DNA from: Dryas octopetala
Taxonomy: Eukaryota > Streptophyta > Magnoliopsida > Rosales > Rosaceae
NCBI GenBank assembly: GCA_963921425.1
Contig: OY992832.1
Coordinates: forward strand, 12,399,249-12,463,248
Reading direction: 5' to 3'
Length of the DNA: 64,000 nucleotides
Notes under the pieces: model-generated
What the model was told of the DNA's origin: nothing
Database searches by the model: none
The model's input: only the letters and a program-made list of their open reading frames with translations
Part shown: positions 1 through 11,291 of the stretch, in pieces
Numbering within the stretch: position 1 is the stretch's first letter
How the letters are laid out: the number at the start of each line of letters is the position of its first letter
Position numbers and translations under genes: made by a program

Positions 1-1425
1 TATAAATAAATAGCACATCTTTTGCACAAATTCCGCATATATATATATATATATTTCGCAACAGAGAAAAACGCTTTCTGATTGATTTTCATTCAACATC
101 AAAGAAAAATTCATCTTAATGTTTATAACAATACAAGCCATGTGATTCAAGCCACAGGCACACCGACCAATCTCCAATGTTGAGCACAATTTTCAATAAC
201 CTTGAGAGTATGTAAATATGTAATGCACATAATTTTTCATTTTATAGTGCCAAAGAATGGAATAATTGGATTTAGAGAAGCATGTAATCTATAGTTAATT
301 GGATGCTAAAGATGAGAAGAAAGAATTGAATCACTTGCTTAGTGCAATTGTTTATATTTCCACCTTGTATAGACACAAGCTGTACTTCCTGTCCACATCT
401 AATAAAACCCTACCAAGCTAAAGCAACAATAACATATTACCAAGAAATGAGAACAAGATCAACCATATCAAAGCTTTATATATAAATTTTGAAATTTCTG
501 CCAAAATATACTAGCAGCCAAGAGATCTCATTGATTCCTCCAGCTTAAATTCAATAAAAGAAAAAGTCAGTATGGCCCATTTATAAACTGTTAGTTTCAT
601 GTAATTTCTTTTAATTTTTTCTAATATCTTAAATATATATCTAAATAATGGATCATTTCATATCAATTCAATTTTTTTTTTTTATATTGATAGTATTTTC
701 TAAAAACCCTTACATTGGTAGTTTTTATACAGTTATAATTATCAGACACAAATTAATCTATATTTGTTTATAAGTTAGAAAAGTTAATTCATCATGACCA
801 TCTAATGAATCATGTAAAAGTTATTGAAGATCACATTTAATGTGTTAAAAAATATTGCATAATTTAGTGAACTTGACATCATTCATCTATTTTAAGTAGT
901 TGTTGATCTTTATAAACTATAAGTGTAATTATATTGAAAAATAATTTATTGTTTTGTTTTATCATTAAATAATGCTCTTATGAATTTTGATAGTATTAAT
1001 TTTAAACAAATGATATTTTTGAATTATTTCAAAAATTTCACCAAACCTCTTACATGTATAAAGATAAGTAGAAAAGGTCATTAAGGCCAACCGGCCAATT
1101 GGCCTCCATTGGTCTAATTCGTGATTGGAATTATAAATTTCACATCGAGCATTTCAAGACAATGTGAAATATGTCACTTTTACAAATCCATATACATTTT
1201 TTAATTTGATAAAGTGATCATTGCCATAAAAAAAAAGGTAAAGAGATGAATACTCAATATCAATATAGCCAAACATATAAATTATCAAATCCGACATTAA
1301 ATCAAATTTAGCCAAAGTTGTACTATATTTATCAACTCCATAATCAATAAAAAAGCTATAGGAGTCGGTAGACCCATTGCCCCCACCATGTCTTTGCCAC
1401 TGAACAACAGCCCAAGAGAAACCAT
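1..1425. other. Downstream/intergenic sequence, no gene seen
   Basis: AT-rich sequence beyond the 3' end of the SOSS-B-like gene. It holds a short AT dinucleotide run near 40-54 and a poly-T run near 671-682. An open frame on the minus strand at 1154-1429 continues past the stop codon of the neighbouring gene, but it shows no family resemblance and is biased in composition. The 3' UTR of the minus-strand gene should lie in the right-hand part of this stretch. I see no other gene. Confidence 0.5.
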
Positions 1426-3785
1426 TCATTCCTCTACAACATTCACCAATTCATATTCAACTAACGACAGATTATTATCCTCCTTGACTACAAATTTTGC
1501 AGGCTCAGTGACCTCAATACGTCCCCATTTATCAACTGCTAGCCTCATAGATCCCTTGAACATGTCAATCTTTGCATTGCGGAGAATAACAGTTGCACCA
1601 GGCTTCATCAAGTCAACTGAGAAAAACAAGGAGATAAATCATTTTTCAGTATAACAAATACATTAAGAAACTGTCAAGCTACATTTAGTTGTATAATACC
1701 TTCCTAGCAATTTCACAATAAATAATAACATGTTGGCATCATAATCTTATAAAAGAAAAGTTGCACAGGAGTAAAATTCTTTGCCATGACTATAACTTTC
1801 TACAAACAAGTGAAATTTTATGAAGATTACTACTAGTTTCAACGTAAAGACATTGTGCAGATTGATCAAAGTTTCAACAAGATCAGACTATTCTTATGCC
1901 CAGGAAATGCTCAAAAGTTACACCATAACGTTATATCAAGATGACCAACTGTCAACCTCTAACCCAAGAAAGGATTACTATGTAAAGTGCAAAAGAAGAA
2001 TATTTAACTAGATTTATGCCCAATTTCCAAAAACCATCTTGCGATTTGTTGAAAAAAATCAAACTGAACTATGGCTTAAGAGAGCAAGCCAATTTTCATG
2101 TTCAACATAGGATTAAAAAATAATGTAGAAATGATAAAGCATTCAAAACAGAATGATAAATTAGCATAACTGCATAAGCATCTACTTCCCAAAACATAAA
2201 TAAGCATCTGCAACCCTGTAAACCATAGCAAGTTAATTATGACTACTATCCCTAATCACCAAGATTGGGTAAGCACAACATCTATATGATGGGGCAGCCA
2301 AAAAATAAAAAATTTAAATAGATAGGGTGTGCTCACTATTTGGTAAAATAGAAATGTTTCACAAGTTCAACAGGGCATTTGCCATCAACATACATTAAAG
2401 TTTGCTTTTGTACTGAAACATGTATACAAAATGCTCTGCTAGAGTACAGTTTAAGGTCTCATATGCTTAGATGATATGTTATATTAAGAAAATGATGAGT
2501 TAGACTAATAGCACTTAATAAAGTATCTTCTAGCTCCAAACCCTAACTTCATTCTGCCAAACATATAAAAAAAAAAAAAACAGAACTTCCATATCCCAAT
2601 TCTTAATATATTTTCATCTAAGTTTTATGCTTCAATACCCTGCTTAATCTTCCCACCTATATCAAATCCACCACAATATCAATCATAAAGCTATTTCTTT
2701 TGATTCAGATTTCTTTTCATAGTTAATAAGAATTATAAAAATTTAACTAAAGAACCACAAACAGAGAGTAAAATAACAAAATAAATTAATACATGTATTG
2801 GAGGCGATAGCACTTCACAACACCAAGCAGGAAGAACTCAAAGAACAGAAAACTATACAATTCACAAAGCTTGTCACTCCATTTTATCCGTTCAGAACTT
2901 CACCAAGCAACAACAAAGAGAATAAAGAATGTGTAACTTTTGACTTCTCTAGAAAATCAAATATTTTTTAATGTAATAACTAATAAGCAGATATTTACAA
3001 GTGGCATATACACTTGTTCCATTTTTGGCAGCAAAGATCAACACATATACTGCTTTACATGAAATATTCCGTATTTGCAAAACACAAACAATGGAGAAAC
3101 ATATAACAAAATTTCCATTTTAGACAATCCAACACTTATTTTCAGGGCTTCATAAAACCAAAAACACTGAACAATAGTTCATTGATTACAAAAAATGCCT
3201 ACATCTAATTCATTTGAATTTAACATTTTCTTAACATCCATATCCATCAAAACCCATAAATCCCAATGCCCCATTCTTGTTCGAATCCTATTCATTTTCG
3301 GATCAACCAGTATATAAATAAAACTAAACATAAACGAAGAAATTTATATACACACAAGCACGGATATATCAAACCCATTGACCAAATAAAGTCAATTTCT
3401 AATAATCCAAACAAGAAAAAGTATAAATTAAATTTCCCATCATTTCCTCGATTTTCCGAGAAACCAAACAAATAGGGAAAAGAGAAATGGATATACCTTG
3501 ATCATTTCTGGCAGTGAAAAGAATGGTCCCAGTCTCATCCCCAATGAGGCACTCGGAGATTCGGGTGTGGCGGAGGTGCTGAGACACCGATCGGCCCTTC
3601 TGCAAGACAGGGTCGGAGGTGAGGACCTTGACGACGAGGGTGTGGCCGCTGGTCTCTGGCTTGAGCAGTTCCACCTTGGTGAACACGGGCTTTCGGAGCA
3701 CCGGCTTGGCATTGCTCTGCTGCTTGGGTTGCTGCTGCTCCTGCTGCTGCGACGGTGTCGTTTTGGCTGTGGTGGTCGTCGACAT
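1426..3785 (-). CDS. SOSS complex subunit B homolog (OB-fold nucleic-acid-binding protein)
   Basis: Two exons on the minus strand: 3785-3497 and 1616-1426, with a GT-AG intron of about 1.9 kb. The join restores the codons for NDQ-VDLM and gives 159 residues. The first ~30 residues are low complexity (Thr, Ser and Gln rich). An OB-fold follows, with the motifs KPVFTKVELLKP, HTLVVKVL, ECLIGDETG, ILFTARND, VILRNAKIDM, GSMRLAVDKWG and NNLSLVEYE. In animals SOSS-B/hSSB binds single-stranded DNA in double-strand-break repair; the plant relatives are little studied, so DNA binding is a family inference. I chose the start at 3785 because the codon at 3809 that would add eight residues is TTG, not ATG. 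The sequence just upstream has a GA-rich run and AAACCCTA boxes. Confidence 0.88.
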
Positions 3786-3786
3786 G

Positions 3787-3836
3787 GTTCTCTCTCTCTC
3801 TAACTCCAAAAACCCTAAAAAATCCTAACCCTAAAA
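3787..3836 (-). promoter_or_regulatory. 5' leader/promoter with telo-box motifs and GA run
   Basis: Immediately upstream of the SOSS-B-like start codon. The plus strand reads a CT run (3788-3800) followed by aaaaccctaaaaaatcctaaccctaaaag, which carries one telo-box (AAACCCTA) and a second CTAACCCTAA-like copy. Telo-boxes are known in promoters and 5' leaders of plant genes for ribosomal, replication and repair proteins. The function here is inferred only. Confidence 0.5.
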
Positions 3837-5619
3837 GTTGAAATGTTGAGGTCCTTGAGGAAATGGAATTTCTTTTTTGATTCTCTCTGCGACTCACTCT
3901 TCGCTCTTTGCTTCTGCGTTCCGTTTTTCATGTGCTTTTATTAGTGTTATTGACTGTGACGCTTAGAAATTTGCATTTAACTATTCATCACCACTTTTAG
4001 GATGTGGGTTTTGTGAGTTGTAGTGACTATTTGGCTGCCCTTCCTCTTATTGGATCTGTGGGCCTGTTGATGCATTTTTGGGAACAAGAACCATGGACTT
4101 ATTTCATGCAAGCCCATCTAATATTTGGGCCTTATGCAATTTATCCACCATTCTCAAATGCCTCATTTGGAAGCCCAAAAACAAGTATGTCCCATGTCCA
4201 TGTTGTTCATAATAAGAGGAGGAGGGATTCTATTCATCCAGAAAATTGTTACCACTCAAATTGGTTTCGATTTACCAACTAGTTATGGATTAGTGATATT
4301 TCTTTTCACAATATTGATGAAGTCTTAGATTTAAATTCTCTCTTCTAGATTAAAAAAAAAATTGAATTATCATTCAAAAAGCTAGTTCACAAATTTAGGA
4401 TATTAATGAAATGGAGAGTTAATTAGAATGTAAAATAATTGTTCATATATTTTAACAACTTGAAATTTTGAAATAGTAGTAAATGAACACACTTTAATAG
4501 GGAGAATAGACATTTGGAAATTTAATTGACCCCACTTGATTCAAATGATATGTTACCATAAGTATGTAGCCTTCCAAAAGCATGTACCTTTATCCAAATA
4601 CATGAATCCACTAATGCAATTGCAAAACATCCCCAAAACAATACATGATCCTGAGAAAGACATGAACTATTTATATGAACTAAGACAATTCATGAACCTT
4701 CCAGAAGAATACAAAGATTTGGTTTATTTTATAGTCCTTGATTATGTAGACTAACATTATAAGTTTAGGGAGCATTAACAGGGTCAGTTGGATACTTCTT
4801 TTCACAATGTATAAATGAGAGTAGCTAGTGTCAAGGAAACATGCCATGTTTCAAGCAAAAACTTCAATAGTTGGAGTTGTATAAATCCCACTGCAGATCA
4901 GATATAAGTGATAAGGTTACTAGACCTATCATAATTTGCTGAAGTTTTTTAGTAATGTGTCTGGGTCAGTTTTTGCGCATCAAACAAAAATCTCTTTGAC
5001 CTATCATAGGTTGTTGAACTTTTTAATGCTTGTCTTTTCTTATCTAAACTCTGTTAAACTAATCCTGAAACTAAGGAGTAGTCGAGACATATGCCATTTG
5101 AGAAATGAGAATAACTTACCTGAAACGAAATATTCCTCTCTCTTTATCTCTCTCCTTTCTCTTTTTTCTCTCTCCCTCCTCTCATTCTGCTTTTTCTTTC
5201 ACTATCGTTACACAAGCCCCCCCGCCCGGTGATAGGGAAAGGGAAGTTATTTGGAAAACAGGTTCCAAATTCAACTTCAAGTCTTCTTCTCAAATCAATT
5301 GGGTGGTGCCTCCTTGGAGTTTGGTGAAAATACACAATCCTATATTTTCACTCTTTTTTTTGTCTTACTGAATTTTCACTCTACAGCCATAGCTATGGCC
5401 CAAACACATCCTGACATTTTCACCAATTATTAATTTATTACACATAGAACAAGGGGCCATAAAAATTAACGACAGGCATCTCTCACCATCTCGGGGAATA
5501 GAAAAAGTCAGAAAAGATGGCCAGCAAATGCCAATAGGCTATTACTGCCTTACTGGCATGTGATGATGCGCACTTCCCCACAAAAAGGCATCCCCAGATG
5601 CTGACTAAATACCAAAAGT

Positions 5620-5668
5620 GGGCACAACATGATTTTTTTTTTTTTGGCCAAGAGGGGCACAACATGAT
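5620..5668 (-). mobile_element. Micro-insertion: poly(A)-tailed 21-nt insert in a 14-bp direct repeat
   Basis: The 14-mer gggcacaacatgat occurs at 5620-5633 and again at 5655-5668. Between them lie 21 nt, T12 followed by GGCCAAGAG. On the minus strand this reads CTCTTGGCC then A12. Target-duplication-like flanks plus an A-tail suggest target-primed retroposition. The body is shared with other loci in the window (20955, 40238). Confidence 0.6.
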
Positions 5669-7020
5669 AAATGTGAAGAAAGATGCCCTTTCTATGCCCT
5701 CAAAGGCTCAAACTATAACTCTTGCATTTCAAAGAAACCCAATTACTTCTCTAGAAATACCCCTAAACCCTGCCCCTACACCAGATCTGAAGATCTTGCT
5801 TTGGGAACTTGAAGAAACCTCATGTTATGTTTGTTTGAAGACACACTTCTACGGGGGATAAGATGGTAGATCTATGGTCAGAATCTCTCCCTGCAGGTGA
5901 TCAATCTTTGCATATCACTTACTTAGAAGATGAAGCAGAAGTCATAGATTCATGGAAACCTCCGTGGATATGGCTTATGAAATTTGAATCTCGATTTTTG
6001 GAATGGGTGGCATCGGTAAATTTGTTTTTCACAGTTGATGAAGTAGTAAAGAGCTGGGAGTTGTTCTGCAACGACCAATTGACTGTCTTCTTCGTCTGAA
6101 AAACGTAAATCGCTTCGCATGAAAAAGTTCAAATCTCCTCAATGATATTATAGCGTGAGAAGAATTGTTGCTGTAATATTAACAAAATATTTTTCATGAT
6201 AGGCAATGATTATTCAATATTACTCAAATACAATTAATATTTTAATAGTTATTTAGGGCAAAAACTAGTCAAGAAGCAAGATTTACAGATTTGTGTTTCA
6301 GATTGACATAAATCTACTATGAGCATTCATGTTGTGTTTGATAAAATTTTACTTATGTTCATGTTTATTTCTATGTAAAACCCAGAAGCCTAGAATTTGC
6401 TTTGTGCCAATTAAGATTAGCTCTGTAATACATTTATGTACCTATAATCTAGGACCATTTGATTTATGTGTATGCGTTTTAGCTCATAGTTGGATTGAAT
6501 GTACCTCAAAAACAAATTGTAATGAACATGGTGATTTAGACAAATTGGCTTTATAATATCGTAAAGAAATTATTTTTGCAAATATGAGAATATTGAAACA
6601 CCAGAATGCATACCTTGGCATGTGGTATGTGGAACATGATTCACAGCATTTTGGTAAACAGGTTTTCTAGCCATTCTTCAATTATTTTCCCAGCGTGTTC
6701 CTTTCATTCCTACATGGTTTTACAATTGGCCTCATTATGTTTAACACTTGATTTGAACACTTTCTGTGAGATCTCCTTTGTTCCCATGTCCCTTGCTTCT
6801 CATTTTGTTTTAAAAAAGGCAAGATAAGTTAGTCTGGGACTCTCAGAGTATAAATCTAGAAGGCATATGAGACAGGGCTAATGGTGCTTAAGCAGGATAG
6901 TCATGCAACTTTCAAGAAAAAATATGATTCCACTAATTGTTGCTTCATTTGAAAGAAAAAAATAAATAATACGATGCATATATCGTTAAAGTTTTTTTGT
7001 TGAAGTATATCTTATTTTAA

Positions 7021-7325
7021 ACATAATGAGGTATGACTTGTTAGACTCACTTCATATTGTAGTTTGATTATCGAAACCGTCTATTTTCTAAGTTTCTATA
7101 CAAGGATATTCATCATTGCAAAAAAATTAGATAAATCAGAAATTGTTTAATACTTTGATTAAAGGGTCATCATTTCAAGTATTTACATCACAATTAGATG
7201 TCTTAATGGTTTATGACTTCTTTACTATTTTGCAATGATGATCCTTATATAGAGACTTATAAAATAAATGATTTCGATTATCGAATTACAATGTAAAGTA
7301 AACCTCATAAGTCATACCTCATTGA
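7021..7325. mobile_element. Foldback MITE-like inverted repeat
   Basis: The left arm (about 7023-7123, beginning ataatgaggtatgacttg) and the right arm (about 7228-7325) are imperfect inverted copies of roughly 100 bases. They share gaggtatgact, gattatcgaaa and the inner end catcattgcaaa. About 100 bases separate the arms. This is a long hairpin without coding capacity, as in a MITE. I could not assign a superfamily or a clear target duplication. Confidence 0.6.
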
Positions 7326-7694
7326 GTTATACCTCAATGAAAGGGTCTACATACACCATACACATCTTTGGGAGGAGCTTAATTAAATCCAACCAAAGCA
7401 TCTCATGCTAACGACTATGAATCGAAGCTATTCCTGTGAACTTTAACAACAATTAAAGGAGTTCATAGCTAGAATATTGTGTTATGCTCCTCTGCTAAAA
7501 GCCTAAAAGATTTTCATTTCAAGAAAGCTTTCTAAAGTATTTTATTCAATGATGTTTTTTCCATGTTCACAAAAGAAGAAACCGAAGATGAAACATGCAA
7601 AGACAATTGCAACTCCAGAACAAAGAACAATCAGGCAGCTAATTGCAAGAAGTAGTCTTCCTTCAGCCTTCTTGATTTGATCACTCTGTGTTCC

Positions 7695-9879
7695 CTACAT
7701 GTAGGGAACAGGAATCCTCTGCGTTTCAGCTGGACCTGCTACCATATCATTCCAAACCAGATCTGAGAGTGCCATTGTCAATTCTCCCACCTTTCCTGTT
7801 ATAAAAAACAAAAATAGAAATCCATTGGAGCTTGTAAGAAGCAGGGGAGGGGATTTTAGTAAACAAAAAACTAGGGAGCCTCAATATCAAAACCCTCTAC
7901 TCATTGCAAAAACAAAAACAGTTTTAAGAGAAAGTCATTACCATCTCCAATGGGTTGTTCATCCCACATGATAATTGGCAACAGAGGAAGTGTGCTTCCT
8001 ACAAACATCATTTCAGCTGAGCTTTTGCCTTCTTCCACAGTAAGGTTTGTAGTTCTCACACCTTTCAGACGCCCCTGCTCAACCAACTTGGGTGCTAGTT
8101 CAAGAAGCCTTACCACAGTACACCCACTAAGGATCTTATCAAAGAAGGGTACTACAAGCTCCTTCTCATGGGTTATAAAAGCAACATTCACATTTGGACC
8201 TTCTGTTATATAACCTTTCTCATCAACCCATATGGAAGCAAATGCTCCCTTCTCTTCAGCTTCCATGATCGAAAGGACGTTTGGAAGGTAGTTTACATTC
8301 TTCATTGTTGCAAATTCTGGTGACTTCATGGGAATAGTGGATGTAATCACTTTAACCCCATCTTTGCGCTGATTAAAGTCCTCATCAATGACTACTGCAT
8401 AGAAAGCAGATGTAGGGCACCTTGCAGGTGAGAGCAAGAAGTTCCCAGGACCTGCACTCAACCAATATCTTAGAGTTCCTTTCTTGCACTGTGATGCTGC
8501 TGCCAGTTGCAAAAGAATGCTTCGAAGAGTTGTTCGAGGGAAGGGAGAGGTGATCCTTGCTTTTGAAGCTGATCTGAGAAACCGGTTCAGGTGGACATCC
8601 AGTTCATAGATATATCTGCAGGAATCACAATTCAAATTAGTAACTTAAACCATAAGCCACAAGAGATGTATCAATATGAATGTCAAGAACCAAAGAGGAG
8701 ATTATAATGCCTACCCATTTAAGATAATCGCTGTGTCAAACACACCATGCCCTCGATGAACCATGTGATCATCTATTGGAATCACCATCAAAGCTGGATC
8801 AAGAATAATTCCACCATAAGTGCTGGAATACATGGCTGGGTATGGTGGTTTTGTAACTTGGCTCCACTTCTCATGCAGCTTCTCAAGCAACTGATTGATA
8901 AAACAATATCAACGTAAAAGTTGAGTATTCCACCAGTAACAAATTATCAGCTAGTGACAACTTCAGGAGCTTATCAGGTCAGTAGGGAGATTAAGGAACT
9001 CCTCTACAGGTTATCCTTGCCTAGGGACCATTATTTTATAAATACATACACAATTACAGTGTAATTACCCCCAACAACTCTTTCTCTCTCTCAGTTTTCT
9101 TTTTTATCTATATCTATTTTCTATGATTTTCATTAACTCAAGCACATTTTGGAACATATATACTGAGAAATTTGAAGCCAAGCTACAAACAACTCCCCTC
9201 TATAATTGTATGCACAAAACATGTAGACTAGTGTAGTCTTTGCGTTTATAACAGCCAACATGGAAGATTTTATGACCAGAAATTAGCACTCACTATATTA
9301 TTCAAAACCGTCTAAACATTATAATCTCCAATCAGATGTATCTTCAATTTAAGGCCATAGTAGATTAACAAGGTTCACAATGATAAAACAATCTTTCATT
9401 CACTTAATGTTCTTTCCAGAACGTAATTGTACTCTACCTGTACCTATAAATCAAATATCTGACAGAAAGGTCTTTCCAGAATGTAATTTGTAACATGACA
9501 AATGTTGCTCCTACTCATGTAATTAGTAAAACTAGGGGGACACAAGTACACTGTAACAACCAGTGCCTAATCATAGAGTAACTTAAGAAAACCCAGGTAG
9601 GGTGTGATATAAAAATGGAGGTTTTGAGTTCTCACCTCGGATGATGATTTAAACACATGAACTTGAAAGTCATTGACTTCTCCAACCTCCAATGTATCTT
9701 CACAACAACAACAACAACAAAAATTAATAGCAAGTACAGTACATCAACAACCAAACCCCCAATTATGTTTTTAGATGATCTTGATCAAAGAAATTACAAA
9801 TGGGACAACCCAAAAAACAAAATACACAGAACTAAAGTTCACCTGATTTCGGGTCAGAAGAAGAGCTGTGGCCTTCCAT
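7695..9879 (-). CDS. D-amino-acid transaminase / aminodeoxychorismate-lyase-like PLP enzyme (fold type IV)
   Basis: Five exons on the minus strand: 9879-9843, 9697-9636, 8890-8715, 8615-7942 and 7795-7695. All joins are GT-AG, in phase and total 349 residues. The first exon encodes only 12 residues. Fold-IV branched-chain-aminotransferase-like motifs run in order: PAMYSSTYGGIILDP, DDHMVHRGHGVFDTA (about 75-88), YELDVHLNRFLRSA, RYWLSAGPGNFLLSP (about 141-155), and FATMKNVNYLPN, in which Lys197 is the expected PLP Schiff-base lysine. Then follow EGPNVNVAF, DKILSGCT and EMMFVGS. The protein ends PAETQRIPVPYM. It resembles the plant chloroplast D-amino-acid transaminase/ADC lyase family (Arabidopsis At5g57850). 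This protein lacks a transit peptide: an in-frame stop lies two codons upstream of the ATG, so a cytosolic paralog is likely. Substrate is not decidable from sequence. Confidence 0.9.
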
Positions 9880-11291
9880 GGATTAGCAGAAGCAGAAATT
9901 AACAGAGTTAATTACAAATAAGCAACAGAGTGAGGAACAGGGGTGATAGCAAATGAAATGGTATGAACTGGTTTTATTGGAGTTAACTACATATTACAAT
10001 CAATTAAAAATGAAAGAGAATCCATTTCTGTTTCAACCCTTTGCAGTTCGTCTTGCAGTGTTTTGGAGAGTAGTAGTGTCAGGTGACTGACTTTTGTTCT
10101 TTCTGCTGTACCCTTATTGATGGAGAGATTCTATATCTAGGCACCTTGTGACGATTGTAGCAAAGTAATAAATCCTAAATCTTCTTATATGCTATCATTT
10201 TTCATTAGTTGAGATAAGAAAATCAAATTCTAGTCAAATGAGATATGAGCCAAGATTTAGTTCATTGATGTTTATAAAATGACAAAGTTTGTTCTCTCTG
10301 AATCCAGAGTATGTTAAAAGGTAAATTTGGTGTTTCTTTCTTTTTCTTTTTTACTATGAATTATTTTCCCACTTTATCTTTAAATCATAGCTTTTGGCCT
10401 ATTGCAATGATATGTATATTGGACACTTCACCTAAAAATGAATAATGTCAAGCCACACACGTGAAAAGCTTTGTTTTGTTCTGTATATCTGTGTTGGAAT
10501 GTAATATTTTCTATGCAAACGAGTCTCTTGGCATAGTGTGGCCTCTTTTTTTCAAATAGACAATAATGATTATGTGGAACTAAGACTATTCTAAACCAAG
10601 CTGCATTATTACAAGTTTAAAACAAAACTTTGCGCTGGCTTTATGTATAGCCAAAGATGAGAAATAAGACAAGTCTGAACGCCAATAGCATTCACATGTC
10701 AAATCCTAATTGGTACTTCAATTTGTTTACCAGAATTGCTTACCATCTTTTGCTTTGTTGGGAATTTGGATCTCAAAAAGAGCCAATGGAAATTTCATAA
10801 AGTGGGATGGATTTGTTATAGGATGGTCAACTTGGATTGTGAGGTGTTTCCCATTACATGGTTCATACATCACACACAGAATGATGCCTGTTGGTACTTT
10901 GGGTTGCTGCTATCAGGACAGTGAAAAATTATTTACATTACTTAGTTTTTTTGGAATGTTAATGATACCATTAAAATTCTCTTGACCTAATTTTCATTTC
11001 ATGGCTATCAGAGTGGGTGACGTGGTTTCAAATCTACTGAATACCCCTTCACAAATAAGTAAATAAATCGATAAACAAAGGCAACAAAATCAGGAATATA
11101 ATTGAAATACACATGATTTTACACAGAGATCAATCACATTGAGATAGATTTCCGGTCTGGCTTGAAGTTCATAATGAATCACATATGAATGATTACAACA
11201 AAGTAATGATACCAGATAACTTAAGTGGAGGAAGAATAATTTATTTCTGGGTGGTTCAATGTGAACCCCCTTATTTTTGCTAAGTTTCTTG
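9880..11291. other. Intergenic, no gene recognised
   Basis: This contains the promoter of the D-amino-acid-transaminase-like gene and the sequence downstream of the first aminotransferase. An open frame at 10710-10985 has no recognisable domain. No tRNA, repeat array or clear transposon end was seen. Confidence 0.45.

Larger units (their letters stand above)
3840..7694. other. Intergenic stretch, no recognisable gene; one foldback MITE and one micro-insertion
   Basis: Several open frames of 60-98 codons occur (for example 4004-4282, 4536-4754, 5598-5861, 5863-6099), but none shows a known domain, splice continuity or protein-like repeats across frames. The stretch 5863-6050 reads a non-repetitive, tryptophan-rich peptide that could be a relic, but I do not recognise it. 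Features described separately are the short insertion at 5620-5668 and the inverted-repeat element at 7021-7325. Confidence 0.45.

Noticed and set aside
3266..3475. Open frame within the SOSS-B intron on the plus strand
   Set aside because: AT-rich, Lys/Asn-biased translation inside an intron, with no family resemblance.
3399..3809. Longer N-terminus for the SOSS-B-like protein starting at 3809
   Set aside because: The codon at 3809 is TTG. The first ATG in frame is at 3785, followed by a normal leader.
4004..4328. Overlapping open frames of 92 and 67 codons
   Set aside because: No domain, no codon-usage signal that I can see, two overlapping frames and no splice continuity.
10710..10985. 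91-codon open frame between two genes
   Set aside because: Not recognised, a second frame overlaps it, and there is no neighbouring exon to extend it.
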